Positions 1-8,128 of a stretch of DNA of 64,000 nt are shown piece after piece. The stretch comes from an uncultured Lachnospiraceae bacterium (GTDB taxonomy: Bacteria > Bacillota > Clostridia > Lachnospirales > Lachnospiraceae), in the NCBI GenBank assembly GCA_910584585.1, contig CAJUBP010000004.1, positions 1 through 64,000 of the forward strand, in the 5' to 3' direction. The notes below the pieces were generated by a model that saw nothing but the letters and a program-made list of their open reading frames with translations, was not told the DNA's origin and did no database searches. The stretch's first letter is position 1. Every line of letters begins with the position of its first letter. The translations under genes were made by a program, and so were the position numbers.

Positions 1-626
1 TGGAACAGCAGGAACATTCCCTGAACCAGTATGTGGAGGAAGCGAAAACCCGTTATGATGAAACAAAGTCTTTCCGCCATGACATCAGGAACCACATCGC
101 AGTGGTAAAAGACCTCCTGCAGAGCGGCAAACTGGAGGAGGCGGTAAGTTATATTGATGATCTGGACGATATGGCGGAAAAAATGTCATTTCCCTGCAGC
201 ACCAATAACCCGGTGGTGGATATTCTGGTGGGAAACAAGCTGGGGATTGCAAAAAGCATGGAGATCAATGTGGACTGTTCCCTCCTTCTGCCATACCCCT
301 GTGGCATCCGGGATATTGATATCTGTATTGTCCTGTCAAATGCGCTGGATAATGCAATCCATGCAGTAAAAGGACTGGATGCCAGTATAGAAAAATATAT
401 CCGGGTATCCGGACGCATCCAGGGGGATTTACTTATGATAGAAATTGAGAACAGCTTCCCTGGTAAAGGCGCATTAAAAAAAGGGACGGGTTTGTCAAAT
501 ATAAAAAAGGTGGTTGAAAAATATGACGGCGCAATGAATATAGAGACACAGGAACATGTATTTATCCTCCATGTGCTGTTGTTCATTCCACAGCATCCAG
601 AAAGCAGTCCACAGCAAATGGATTAA
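1..626 (+). CDS. Sensor histidine kinase, C-terminal part (AgrC-like, GHKL ATPase), cut by window start
   Basis: The frame is open from base 3, so the gene begins outside the window; only the kinase core is seen. It shows an H-box of the AgrC/CitA type (FRHDIRNHI), in which the His is the likely phosphorylation site, an N-box (SNALDNAIHAV) and a G2 box (GTGLSNIKKVVEKYDG). Together these form a GHKL ATP-binding domain that would autophosphorylate and pass phosphate to a LytTR-type response regulator, by family knowledge. The sensing and membrane part and the partner regulator must lie to the left. The last ~15 residues are Gln/Ser/Pro-rich and carry no domain. Family assignment is firm; the signal is unknown. 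Confidence 0.85.
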   Translation, partial: EQQEHSLNQYVEEAKTRYDETKSFRHDIRNHIAVVKDLLQSGKLEEAVSYIDDLDDMAEKMSFPCSTNNPVVDILVGNKLGIAKSMEINVDCSLLLPYPCGIRDIDICIVLSNALDNAIHAVKGLDASIEKYIRVSGRIQGDLLMIEIENSFPGKGALKKGTGLSNIKKVVEKYDGAMNIETQEHVFILHVLLFIPQHPESSPQQMD

Positions 627-721
627 AATGTTACCTTCCATAACCGAAAAAAGAGAAAGGAAGCTGTCAGTCAACTTAAGGCAGCTATCTGACAATATCA
701 ATTTGAAGGAGGAACATGCTT

Positions 722-1282
722 ATGGCAATGCAGATTCATGGAAATTATGACCACTCTGGTACCGACTACGCAGAGCGGGTGAAGGAAAAACAGGCCGTCG
801 AGAGAACGAAAAAGGCAAAGGAAGCTGAGAAAGCCGCTGAGGAAAAAAAAGCTGGTAAGTTGTCCGAACCGCGGGATGAATACATCAGCAGTGAAAAATC
901 GGGGCAGAAGCCTACGGGACTGTACCGGGTAGGCCATGACGAGAACGGCAACCGAAAAATCTTTTTTGATGACCCGAAAGCTGACCATGCCAATGGAAAG
1001 GATGATCGTTCCGAGGAAAGCGAAGATGGCAAAGCACCGAAGGTAAGCGGAGACAGCAAAGGAAAGCCGGCGGAGAAATGTGTTACAAATACGGATAAGG
1101 TTGACAGGGAGATCAAGAAGCTGAAAGAGAAAAAGCAGCAGCTGGAACAGCAGATCCAGTCGGCTTCCGGGGATGAAAAGAAAATCCGGGAACTGGAGAA
1201 AAAGCTGGCGCAGGTAGAAAACGAGTTAAGCCAGAAAGACAATGATACATACAGGCGGCAGAATGCTTCTGTATCAGAATAA
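722..1282 (+). CDS. Hypothetical charged coiled-coil protein
   Basis: Not recognised as a named family. AAGGAGG at 706-712 fits ATG 722 (9-base spacing) better than ATG 716, so the shorter start is chosen; the product is about 186 residues. It has a short N-terminal segment (MQIHGNY), a Lys/Glu/Ala-rich helix at ~20-50, a central stretch with LYRVGHDENGNRKIFFDDPK that looks like a small conserved motif, and a second coiled coil at ~115-170 with LEQQ/LEKKLAQVENEL heptads. No signal peptide or membrane segment. The next gene also encodes a soluble coiled-coil protein, so the two may act together; that is inference from position only. Confidence 0.6.
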   Translation: MAMQIHGNYDHSGTDYAERVKEKQAVERTKKAKEAEKAAEEKKAGKLSEPRDEYISSEKSGQKPTGLYRVGHDENGNRKIFFDDPKADHANGKDDRSEESEDGKAPKVSGDSKGKPAEKCVTNTDKVDREIKKLKEKKQQLEQQIQSASGDEKKIRELEKKLAQVENELSQKDNDTYRRQNASVSE

Positions 1283-1310
1283 AAGAAATTCAGATATTTA
1301 GTGTGGTATC

Positions 1311-1356
1311 AATACCGGGAGATGGTGGCAAATGCGCACTGTTTTCCGGTATTTTT
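1311..1356 (+). terminator. Probable rho-independent terminator
   Basis: AATACCGG at 1311-1318 pairs with CCGGTATT at 1346-1353 and runs into a T-tract; the loop holds a smaller GTG/CAC stem. It follows the coiled-coil gene ending at 1282. Confidence 0.5.
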
Positions 1357-1462
1357 GGAATGGCGGCATCATTCATGACAATAGAAGACTTGCGAAGCGT
1401 GGATTCTATTGTATGGGTTTCTTAGAAAGGATTATGTCAGGAAGAATTCAGGAGGGAGCATT

Positions 1463-1966
1463 ATGCATACGAAAACAATGGAAGGCCTTGCAGGGGCAAG
1501 CATGAGTATGAAGTTACTGAATACACCCTTCCGTGTCTATAAAGACGCAGAGCGGAGAGGTGATACAGCCGTTATGGAGCGGGCGATGGGGTATGTCGGG
1601 GACTTTGCAGAGAAAGCAGAGGACTATCAAAAGAAAGCAGAAAAAGGAATGAAGGAGGACGCAAAGGAAGCGAAGGAAAAAGCGAAGACGGAGCAGGAAA
1701 ATGCCATCAGGAAGCGCAAGGAAGAGCGCGAGGAGCTGGAAAAGAGGATAGCAGAAAGCCGGAATGAGGATACAGATACCGTAAGCATCAGTGAAAGTGG
1801 AAAGGCCGCATTGGACAAGAAGACGGATTCGGTTCAGACTGGTGCAGACGATGGCGTATCTATCGAAGAAACAGCGGATGCTGTTATAACAGAGCCTGTA
1901 ATCTATACGAAAACCGGAGAAGCATTGAAACCGGAATCCGGTACGAATTTTTCTGTTTCGGTATAG
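1463..1966 (+). CDS. Hypothetical charged coiled-coil protein
   Basis: Not recognised. The longer frame opens at 1409, but GGAGGG at 1451-1456 marks ATG 1463, giving about 167 residues. Residues ~1-50 are mixed (MHTKTMEGLAG, then a helix with MKLLNTPFRVYKDAERRGD), ~50-110 are an almost pure Lys/Glu/Ala coiled coil, and the tail is acidic, Ser/Thr-rich and ends NFSVSV. No membrane segment or signal peptide. It follows another coiled-coil protein of similar style with a terminator between them, so it has its own transcript. Function unknown. Confidence 0.6.
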   Translation: MHTKTMEGLAGASMSMKLLNTPFRVYKDAERRGDTAVMERAMGYVGDFAEKAEDYQKKAEKGMKEDAKEAKEKAKTEQENAIRKRKEEREELEKRIAESRNEDTDTVSISESGKAALDKKTDSVQTGADDGVSIEETADAVITEPVIYTKTGEALKPESGTNFSVSV

Positions 1967-2006
1967 GTATCAATGTGTTAGGCTGCAGTCTTGGAAAGGA
2001 AATAAA

Positions 2007-2933
2007 ATGAATAAAAATAAAGATAGTTTTGGGGCAGATATTGAGGCAGTCATAACGAGTTTTAATCAGGGGCCAATGATTCTTGAAGCTGTTGAATCTT
2101 TATGTGCTCAAACTTTATTGCCGCAAAAAATTATTATTGTAGATGATGGTTCCACGGATGAGTATTCCATCCAGGTATTAAAGGATGTGGAACAAAAGCC
2201 TGATCTGCCAATTCCTATCATAATATATCACCAGGAAAATGGGGGTGTATCTGCTGCGAGAAATACAGGTATTAAGAAAGCGCAGTCACCAATGGTACTG
2301 GTTCTGGATGGCGATGATAAACTGGAACCCGGATATACAGAGGAGGTAAGCCGATTGCTTCGCGACAATCCATCCATGGTGGCAGCGTCCTCCTGGATGC
2401 ATACATTTGGGGCTTTAGATTCCGTTGTCTGCCCTGACGGAGGAAACATAAATCCATTTTTATCTCGAAATTGCTGTCCGGCGACACACATTCTCCGCCG
2501 GGATGTCTTTGAGCAGTGCGGGGGATATGATGAATCTATGCGTTCTGGTTTTGAAGATTGGGATTTCTTTTTAAGCATGTTAGAAACTTCTCCAGAATCA
2601 TGGATTGGGATTGTCAATCAACCGCTGATTCAATATCGTACAGCCCCCGCTTCCTCGAATATAAAAAGCATGGATAAGCGGCTGGAACTTATGCGTTTTA
2701 TGATTAAGAAACATGTTAGCAGCTATCATGACCATATCGTAGAGACGTTGCTGGGAATAGAGGCCATAGCAGACGCAAGGTTACATTCTTGGGAAAATGA
2801 AGTAACTCATGCAATATCAAATCATCAGGAAATAAGCCAGTCATCAAAGGAATTTTTAAAGAGTCCCACATATGGTGATGGCGGAATGGCTTCGGCCGTT
2901 CGGATTGTTTCGATTGGAGAAGAAAATGAATAA
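2007..2933 (+). CDS. Glycosyltransferase family 2 protein
   Basis: A 308-residue GT-A fold enzyme. Near the start it has EAVITSFNQG, then IIIVDDGSTDE (~43-53), the nucleotide-sugar binding strand, then VLDGDDKLEPG (~97-107), which supplies the DxD metal motif, and GFEDWDFFLSML (~185-196), the usual acceptor-side ED motif. It should transfer a sugar from a nucleotide donor to a glycan or protein acceptor; donor and acceptor cannot be read. No membrane helices. Its last 8 bases overlap the next start. No other glycan genes are near, so it stands alone in an accessory patchwork. Confidence 0.85.
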   Translation: MNKNKDSFGADIEAVITSFNQGPMILEAVESLCAQTLLPQKIIIVDDGSTDEYSIQVLKDVEQKPDLPIPIIIYHQENGGVSAARNTGIKKAQSPMVLVLDGDDKLEPGYTEEVSRLLRDNPSMVAASSWMHTFGALDSVVCPDGGNINPFLSRNCCPATHILRRDVFEQCGGYDESMRSGFEDWDFFLSMLETSPESWIGIVNQPLIQYRTAPASSNIKSMDKRLELMRFMIKKHVSSYHDHIVETLLGIEAIADARLHSWENEVTHAISNHQEISQSSKEFLKSPTYGDGGMASAVRIVSIGEENE

Positions 2934-3333
2934 GAAAAAATTAATTCGTATGATGTCGATTTATTCGGTGATATATACAGCAATTACATTGTTAAGCAGC
3001 GTTTTGTATCTTTGTAACGGCGTCTATGAAGACCCAAGCGGTAACTGGCACGAATTAGACAGGGCTATCATTCTCCTGATCGGGATAGCGGCATTTGAGC
3101 TATGTACGAATCTGCCTGTTAAGCCTTTGGCTCTCAGATATTTGATTGCATATATTCCCTCTCAGCTGTTGGCGTTTGCCTATGTCTGGTTCAGCGGATT
3201 GCGGGAACCCTTGGCGAAAACAGCATACAGGGATATTTGGATTAACTTTACGGGTCTTTTTGTGCTGTTATGTATTATCAATACTGTCATTTATGTTTTT
3301 AAGAAAAAGAGAGGGCAGAAAGGAGAACGGTAA
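2926..3333 (+). CDS. Small four-helix membrane protein (DUF6608-like)
   Basis: ATG 2926 overlaps the stop of the glycosyltransferase (ATGAATAA), so translation is probably coupled; product 135 residues. Four hydrophobic helices are visible: after the Lys-rich start (IYSVIYTAITLLSSVLYL), then AIILLIGIAAFEL, LIAYIPSQLLAFAYVWF and FTGLFVLLCIINTVIYVF, closing with a basic tail KKKRGQKGER. The pattern recalls the DUF6608 group of small clostridial membrane proteins, from memory and not verified. No function can be stated. It overlaps the next gene by one base. Confidence 0.65.
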   Translation: MNKKKLIRMMSIYSVIYTAITLLSSVLYLCNGVYEDPSGNWHELDRAIILLIGIAAFELCTNLPVKPLALRYLIAYIPSQLLAFAYVWFSGLREPLAKTAYRDIWINFTGLFVLLCIINTVIYVFKKKRGQKGER

Positions 3334-3539
3334 TGAGTAAATACGACGCATTATGGGAATATGTGCAGAAAAGCGGAAAGGAATCATTTCAGCTGACCTT
3401 TGAGGAGATTCAGGAGATCGTGGGGATACCGATTGACCACTCGTTTCTGAAATATAAGAAAGAGCTTGCAGAATATGGCTGGCAGGTCGGGAAGATATCC
3501 ATGAAAGAACAGACAGTGTGTTTTCATAAGGTTGGCTGA
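3333..3539 (+). CDS. Small protein with DUF7662-like domain
   Basis: A 68-residue soluble protein starting in a TAATG overlap with the membrane protein upstream. The pattern YDALWEYVQKSGKESFQLTFEEI, followed by a W/H-containing region, resembles the DUF7662 domain found as stand-alone small proteins or tails of larger ones; this is recalled family knowledge. The fold is probably a small winged helix; the role is unknown. It ends just before one of the recurrent ~40-bp border elements. Confidence 0.55.
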   Translation: MSKYDALWEYVQKSGKESFQLTFEEIQEIVGIPIDHSFLKYKKELAEYGWQVGKISMKEQTVCFHKVG

Positions 3540-3543
3540 CTGC

Positions 3544-3576
3544 CTCCGTTTTCTGGGAAACACAAATTACAACCGG
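3544..3576 (+). repeat. Diverged copy of ~40-bp gene-border element
   Basis: Five bases after a stop codon. It shares the order CCGTTT, a G-rich GGGAAAC, then CACAAATTA and CCGG with the copy at 6721-6759. It is the weakest of the five copies. Confidence 0.35.
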
Positions 3577-3595
3577 TATCCAGGGAGGTAATCAT

Positions 3596-4081
3596 ATGGC
3601 AGATATGCTGGTTAAACTATACAATATTCCCTGTTCACACGACATAGAAGAAAATTTATTCAAGAGTGGTATCAGAATCAAAAAAGCATTAGCGCCTGAC
3701 AGGAGCAAAATCATCGCTTTCGCCAGGACATGTGCAAAAGATGACTATTCAGATGAAGTGCGGGCCGCTTTTTCAAATAACCCTGCCACCTGTTATATTG
3801 CGACCAGAGAAAAGGAACTTATCGGTTTCGCATGTTATGAAGCGACAGCCAGAAATTTTTTCGGCCCTATGGCTGTGCTGGAAAGCGAAAGAAAAAAGGG
3901 TGTGGGGAAAGCCTTACTGTTAAAGGCGCTGGAATCCATGCGGGAACTTGGCTATGCGTATGCCATTATTGGATGGCCCACAAAATCTGCCGTCAGCTTT
4001 TATAAAAAATGTGTGGACGCAATTATGATTGACGAAAAATCTTCGGGTGTATATAAACGGATGATTGAGATTGATGAATAA
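3596..4081 (+). CDS. GNAT family N-acetyltransferase
   Basis: 161 residues, led by GGGAGG at 3583-3588. The GNAT acetyl-CoA pyrophosphate loop is seen as ERKKGVGKALL (~98-108), preceded by the strand IGFACYEATARNFFGPMAVLE and followed by a C-terminal YKRMIEI strand. It would acetylate a small-molecule or protein amine; the substrate is unknown. The 3' end overlaps a headless adenosine deaminase by 8 bases. The N-terminal ~30 residues precede the fold proper and may be a small extra helix. Confidence 0.85.
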   Translation: MADMLVKLYNIPCSHDIEENLFKSGIRIKKALAPDRSKIIAFARTCAKDDYSDEVRAAFSNNPATCYIATREKELIGFACYEATARNFFGPMAVLESERKKGVGKALLLKALESMRELGYAYAIIGWPTKSAVSFYKKCVDAIMIDEKSSGVYKRMIEIDE

Positions 4082-4688
4082 AACGAGGTGTCTTTATAAT
4101 GGAAAGTTTCACCGATGTGAAATTGCACCGGATATGGAATTGCAGCTGCAGATTGGCCTGTCAAGGCATTGCCCTATTGGATATCTGGAAGACTGTCTTT
4201 CACATTTCTGGGGGAAAAAAGCTTTTTATTCCATTGATTTATACGGAGATGAATTGGCGCAGCCCATAGAAAATTTCAAATCCATTTACCGTAGGGCAAA
4301 AAAAGAGGGGCTTCGTTTAAAAGCACATGTCGGCGAGTGGGGATCTGCGGAAGATGTGAGGAGGGCAGTAGAAGAACTGGAGCTACATGAAGTCCAGCAT
4401 GGCATTTCCGCAATACATGATGAAAGTGTTGTACGCTTTTTGGCTGATCATCATATCCGTCTTAATATCACCCCAAGCAGCAACATATTGCTTGGCAGGA
4501 CTCCTGATATGTCAGGCCATCCAATCGGTCGGCTTTACCGCAACGGCGTGGATGTTACGATCAATTCGGACGATATTTTGATTTTTGACTCGGATGTATC
4601 CAAAGAGTATTTACGGCTATATGAATCGGGATGTTTATCGGCAGAAGAATTGGACAGTATCCGTCAAAACGGGCTAACAGTCAGATAA
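4074..4688 (+). pseudogene. N-terminally truncated adenosine deaminase
   Basis: About 205 residues match the C-terminal two thirds of adenosine deaminase (family ~330-350). Seen: LKAHVGEWG (the HAGE catalytic-Glu strand), VQHGISA (the RIGHG strand), TPSSNILLG and VTINSDDILIF (the SDD metal/substrate motif). The N-terminal HxH zinc ligands and first barrel strands are missing, so deaminase activity is unlikely. The reading frame joins ATG 4074 directly to this fragment in overlap with the acetyltransferase, with only a short unrelated lead of ~15 residues. Most likely a recombination relic that still has an open frame. Confidence 0.75.
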
Positions 4689-4721
4689 TCAGAATTTAGG
4701 AAAGATTGTCTATATTCTTAC

Positions 4722-4862
4722 ATGAAATATACAAATATTGGTTCATATTCTACTGCCATTGCAATCGGTATGAGGAAAGTGAAAGAATATCCCGATGAAA
4801 AGAATGGGATATCATATGCATATGCCATAAAGCGTGAAGAATGGGAAAAATTAAAATGGTAA
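4722..4862 (+). CDS. Very small ORF, possible gene fragment
   Basis: A 46-codon frame (MKYTNIGSYSTAIAIG..., ending REEWEKLKW) sits between the deaminase relic and a border element. No good ribosome-binding site is seen and the family is not recognised. It could be the C-terminal remnant of a larger gene, as the neighbours on both sides include truncated genes. Confidence 0.3.
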   Translation: MKYTNIGSYSTAIAIGMRKVKEYPDEKNGISYAYAIKREEWEKLKW

Positions 4863-4864
4863 AA

Positions 4865-4905
4865 TTCCTGTTTATCAGGAAATTATCAAGTGAAAAAGAA
4901 AATGG
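4865..4905 (+). repeat. ~40-bp gene-border element, copy A
   Basis: Starts 3 bases after the stop at 4862. Contains CCTGTTTATCAGG (a small stem) followed by an A-rich half ending GAAAAAGAAAATGG. Same arrangement as copies at 5128, 5957 and 6721. Confidence 0.55.
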
Positions 4906-4921
4906 TGTTGGAGGTATAACA

Positions 4922-5119
4922 ATGAGAAAATGTGAAAAGTGTGGAGCAAGCATGAAATCAGATTTAAGACTTAAAGTTAATGGTGGTGGCTATGGGATTG
5001 TTGTTCATATAGATGAAAAACAAAAGGCGACAACTATAGATGATGTTAGAGTTGCAGTCTGCCCAGAATGTGGTTATACAGAAATGTATTTAGAGGATTT
5101 AACTAAATTGAAGGATTAA
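4922..5119 (+). CDS. Small zinc-ribbon protein
   Basis: 65 residues; ATG 4922 follows GGAGG at 4910-4914. Two CxxC pairs, CEKCG near the start and CPECG near residue 48, form a classic zinc ribbon, and the rest is a short beta-rich stretch (GGGYGIVVHID). Such proteins bind Zn as small nucleic-acid or protein-binding modules; the partner is unknown. It is flanked on both sides by copies of the ~40-bp border element, like a cassette. Confidence 0.75.
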   Translation: MRKCEKCGASMKSDLRLKVNGGGYGIVVHIDEKQKATTIDDVRVAVCPECGYTEMYLEDLTKLKD

Positions 5120-5127
5120 GAGACAAC

Positions 5128-5166
5128 TTCCTGTTTATCGGGAATTTGCCGAGAACGAGAAACTGG
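5128..5166 (+). repeat. ~40-bp gene-border element, copy B
   Basis: Nine bases after the zinc-ribbon stop. Begins TTCCTGTTTATCGGGAA, 16 of 17 bases equal to copy A, then an A/G-rich half ending GAGAAACTGG. Confidence 0.55.
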
Positions 5167-5205
5167 AATTTCTGCAAGATTTTCGCACTGCAAGGAGAAA
5201 TTGTG

Positions 5206-5955
5206 ATGGCGGGATACACAAATAAGTTGAAACTCATGTTATGGGTTTCTGTCGTATATGTTTTATCGTTTATATGCTATGTACCTACATTGCTAGAACA
5301 GAACGGAATTATCATTCCCAATGGATTATTGTACTTAAAATACTTATATGTGTGTATTCCTGCTATGGCTGCTATTTTTCTGCTGATTTGCGAGCAGAAC
5401 ATCAAGGTATACTTTACGCGGATGTTTTCAGGGAAAATAACAATCAAATATATTTTAACAGGGGTTATATGTATGGCTGTAGGTATATTTGGTTCTTATT
5501 GCTATTCGTTCATAGTGAAAACTGACGTATTTAAAAATACATATTCGACAGTAATATCACTATTAACAAGCTGTATATACCTGCTGATAACAGCGTTTGT
5601 TGAAGAAATAGCATGGAGAGGATTTCTGCTGGAACGACTTCCTTTTAAGAAAATCAAAAGTGTTCTTTTTGTTGGCGCCGTTTGGGCAGTGTGGCATATG
5701 CCAATGTGGATCATCAGAAATTCATTGGGCATGGAACAAATTGTTTGTCTTTGTATATGGACATTACTTGTTTCCGTTGTTTTGGGAATAACCTATTATC
5801 AATGCAGAAATATATTGCTGATTGCCATTATGCACGCAGCTTTTAATATCTGTTATATAGCGCCAATACAATATAACATTGTTGTATTAGCGACCATAAT
5901 TTTTGTTGGTACTCTATTGTATAAAAAATCAGGCAAAAAATTTTTCACTTGCTGA
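5206..5955 (+). CDS. CPBP family intramembrane glutamic protease
   Basis: 249 residues from ATG 5206, chosen because AAGGAGA lies at 5192-5198; the frame is open further upstream without a site. Seven or so membrane helices. The Abi/CPBP motifs are intact: EEIAWRGF (~132-139; catalytic EExxxR), a following VWAVWHMPMW (~162-171, HxxxW-type) and a late H...N helix (MHAAFN). Bacterial members act as membrane proteases or self-immunity proteins for bacteriocins. It is preceded by border element B and followed by C, and the next gene is a damaged member of the same family. Confidence 0.85.
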   Translation: MAGYTNKLKLMLWVSVVYVLSFICYVPTLLEQNGIIIPNGLLYLKYLYVCIPAMAAIFLLICEQNIKVYFTRMFSGKITIKYILTGVICMAVGIFGSYCYSFIVKTDVFKNTYSTVISLLTSCIYLLITAFVEEIAWRGFLLERLPFKKIKSVLFVGAVWAVWHMPMWIIRNSLGMEQIVCLCIWTLLVSVVLGITYYQCRNILLIAIMHAAFNICYIAPIQYNIVVLATIIFVGTLLYKKSGKKFFTC

Positions 5956-5956
5956 T

Positions 5957-5995
5957 TTCCTGTTTGTCGGAAAGCTACATAAGAAAAAGAAAATG
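5957..5995 (+). repeat. ~40-bp gene-border element, copy C
   Basis: Two bases after the CPBP stop. TTCCTGTTTGTCGGAAAG followed by AAGAAAAAGAAAATG; the last bases form the start region of the next frame. Confidence 0.55.
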
Positions 5996-6718
5996 TGCTC
6001 CATAAAGTTGTTGGGATTATCTTATTAGCGCTGGTATTGAAAAAGATAAATCTTACATGGGGCGATATCGGATTTCAAAAAAAACGGCTTTGTAAGCGGT
6101 CTTTTGAAAGGTTTGTTATTGGGAAGCGTGTGCTTTGCCGTTTCTTTTGGATTGGAATTAGGGATTTTAGCCCTGCAGGGCAATCCCGCACATTTGGAAA
6201 TCTATATCAGCAGTTTTTCTTTAACCGGCTCGCAGATGAAAAATACAGACTTCGTTTTCTTTCTGTTATGCGTACTGTTCAATATTATCAATGTATGGAT
6301 GGAGGAAGGCGTTTTTCGCGGTCTGTTTATCGAAACACTCTCTGAAACAAAGCCATTTACGCAGGCGAATTTTATTGCAGCATTTTTATTTGGTATCTGG
6401 CACATTGTAATGCCGATCAGAAGCTATGTGAATGGCGAAATGTCATTTGCGGCAATGGTTCTGATGGGTATTGGTTATATTATCCTTGCCGGAATTATGG
6501 GAATCAAATGGGGGCTTCTTTACCGCATAACAGGAAATATATGGGTAGGGCTTGGCGACCATTTATTAAATAATACCGTTGCTACGAATATGCTGCATGT
6601 CGTTTCTTCAACGGGTGCGGATGAATTACAGATCGTCCGGATCATGGCTGCACAGCTTATTTCCTTTGCATTTGTGATGGTCGTTTATTGTTGCAGGAAC
6701 AGGAAAGGAAACGGATAA
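5995..6718 (+). pseudogene. CPBP family membrane protease, frameshifted
   Basis: The frame from GTG 5995 (LHKVVGIILLALVLKK..., GDIGF) runs into a run of eight A at 6077-6084 and then turns into unrelated sequence; shifting by one base at that run restores NGFVSGLLKGLLLGSVCF and the rest of a CPBP protein to 6718. Downstream, the EEGVFRGLFIE motif (EExxxR) and GIWHIVMPI are intact. The N-terminal helices expected before 5995 are also missing because an in-frame stop lies at 5980. Either a real pseudogene, a slippery-run case of phase variation, or a homopolymer sequencing error. Confidence 0.75.
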
Positions 6719-6720
6719 AT

Positions 6721-6759
6721 TTCCGTTTGCCGAGAAGTCACATATAAAAAGAAAACGGG
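6721..6759 (+). repeat. ~40-bp gene-border element, copy D
   Basis: Two bases after the stop at 6718. TTCCGTTTGCCGAGAAG followed by ATAAAAAGAAAACGGG; clearly related to copies A-C. Confidence 0.5.
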
Positions 6760-6799
6760 ATTTTTTGGAAATTTAATAAAGCTAAGGAGGCAATAGAAT

Positions 6800-7555
6800 A
6801 TGGAACTTGTAAAATTGACACACGAAAATATCGAAAAGGAGCACATCTGCTGTGCGATTTCCAATAACAAGGATATCCAGGTCATGTCCAAAAAGAACTG
6901 GCTGAAAGACAGGCTGGACGAGGGGCTTGTATTCCTAAAAGGCAACGTCCGGGGAAAATGCTTCATTGAGTATATCCCTGCGGAATACGCATGGGCGCCC
7001 ATCGAGGCGGAGGGCTATATGTACATTGACTGCCTGTGGGTATCCGGGCAGTTCAAGGGGCATGGATACTCGAACCTCCTGCTGGATGCTTGTACCCGCG
7101 ACAGTAAAAAGAAAGGGAAAAAGGGGCTTGTGATCCTGTCCTCCAAAAAGAAAATGGGATTCCTCTCTGACCCGAAATATATGGGCTATAAGGGCTTTCA
7201 GACAGCGGATACGGCAGAGCCTTATTTTGAGTTGATGTACCTGCCCTTTGAGGAGGGCGCACCCCTTCCCTGCTTCCGGGACAGCGTGGGCAGGTATGAA
7301 GATATGCCGGAGGGATTTGTGCTGTATTACACAAACCAATGCCCTTTTACGGCAAAGTATGTACCGATACTGGAGGAGATGGCAAAGGCCAGGAACGCAG
7401 TGTTTCGGTCCGTACATATCCAGACCAGGGAGGATGCGCAGAATGCCCCTTCGCCCTTTACCACCTTTTCCCTTTTCTATGACGGGCAGCTCGTGACCCA
7501 TGAAATCCTGTCGGAGAAGAAATTTGATAAAATCTTAGCAGATAAAGGAGTGTGA
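6800..7555 (+). CDS. GNAT acetyltransferase with YoaP-type C-terminal domain
   Basis: 251 residues, led by AAGGAGG at 6784-6790. The N-terminal half is a GNAT fold (YIDCLWVSGQFKGHGYSNLLL, ~72-95, holds the acetyl-CoA loop); the C-terminal half (from ~170, FVLYYTNQCPFTAKYVP) is a thioredoxin-like segment typical of YoaP-family acetyltransferases, with a Cys where a redox Cys is expected. Its G+C content is visibly higher than that of its neighbours, which suggests separate arrival. It is 3 bases from the next acetyltransferase, so the two are probably co-transcribed. Substrate unknown. Confidence 0.85.
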   Translation: MELVKLTHENIEKEHICCAISNNKDIQVMSKKNWLKDRLDEGLVFLKGNVRGKCFIEYIPAEYAWAPIEAEGYMYIDCLWVSGQFKGHGYSNLLLDACTRDSKKKGKKGLVILSSKKKMGFLSDPKYMGYKGFQTADTAEPYFELMYLPFEEGAPLPCFRDSVGRYEDMPEGFVLYYTNQCPFTAKYVPILEEMAKARNAVFRSVHIQTREDAQNAPSPFTTFSLFYDGQLVTHEILSEKKFDKILADKGV

Positions 7556-7558
7556 AAA

Positions 7559-8077
7559 ATGATTCAATTAGTCAGACCAACAGAAGCGATGAAAGAACAG
7601 GCCATAGAGTTCAGACAGGAATTTTTTGAACATGGGGAATTTGTCATCAACGGAAGTGAATTATTTGATAAAACGGATGATTACACAGAATGGTGCAGAA
7701 CCATAGACGCAAACACGAAAGAGGAAACGGTGAATCCGAATTGGGTTATAACGGACACATTCTTTGCCGTGGACGATCAGGATAGAATTGTGGGAATCAT
7801 TGATTTCAGGCATACGCTGAACGACTTCCTGAAGGATCTCGGCCATTGCGGTTACAGCGTCCGACCGTCAGAAAGAAGAAAAGGCTTTGCTACGGAAATG
7901 CTGCGGCAGTTATTGGAGGCTGCCAAAAAGACTGGGATGAACGAACTGTATCTTTCTGTGGAAAGGAAGAATGAGCCTTCGGTTAAAACAATCATCCGGA
8001 ATGGCGGAGTCTATGAGCGCAGCTTTGAAATTGATGGAGAACAGGCAGATATTTACAGGATCGCTCTGTCGGAATAG
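7559..8077 (+). CDS. GNAT family N-acetyltransferase
   Basis: 172 residues. Full GNAT layout: IVGIIDFRH strand, then the CoA loop SERRKGFATEMLRQLL (~102-117), ELYLSVERKNEPS and a C-terminal IYRIAL strand. ATG 7559 follows AAGGAGTG at 7545-7552 and comes 3 bases after the previous stop. The family acetylates ribosomal proteins, antibiotics or metabolites; no feature points to one. The layout resembles the common clostridial stand-alone GNAT proteins. Confidence 0.85.
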   Translation: MIQLVRPTEAMKEQAIEFRQEFFEHGEFVINGSELFDKTDDYTEWCRTIDANTKEETVNPNWVITDTFFAVDDQDRIVGIIDFRHTLNDFLKDLGHCGYSVRPSERRKGFATEMLRQLLEAAKKTGMNELYLSVERKNEPSVKTIIRNGGVYERSFEIDGEQADIYRIALSE

Positions 8078-8128
8078 CCATACTGATACAAGGGATACGG
8101 CAGAGCCGTAAGCTGCCTGGGGAGAAAA

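Noticed and set aside
3544..6759. Integron attC sites at the border elements
   Set aside because: No GTTRRRY/RYYYAAC core pair, no imperfect long palindrome and no integrase gene in the window.
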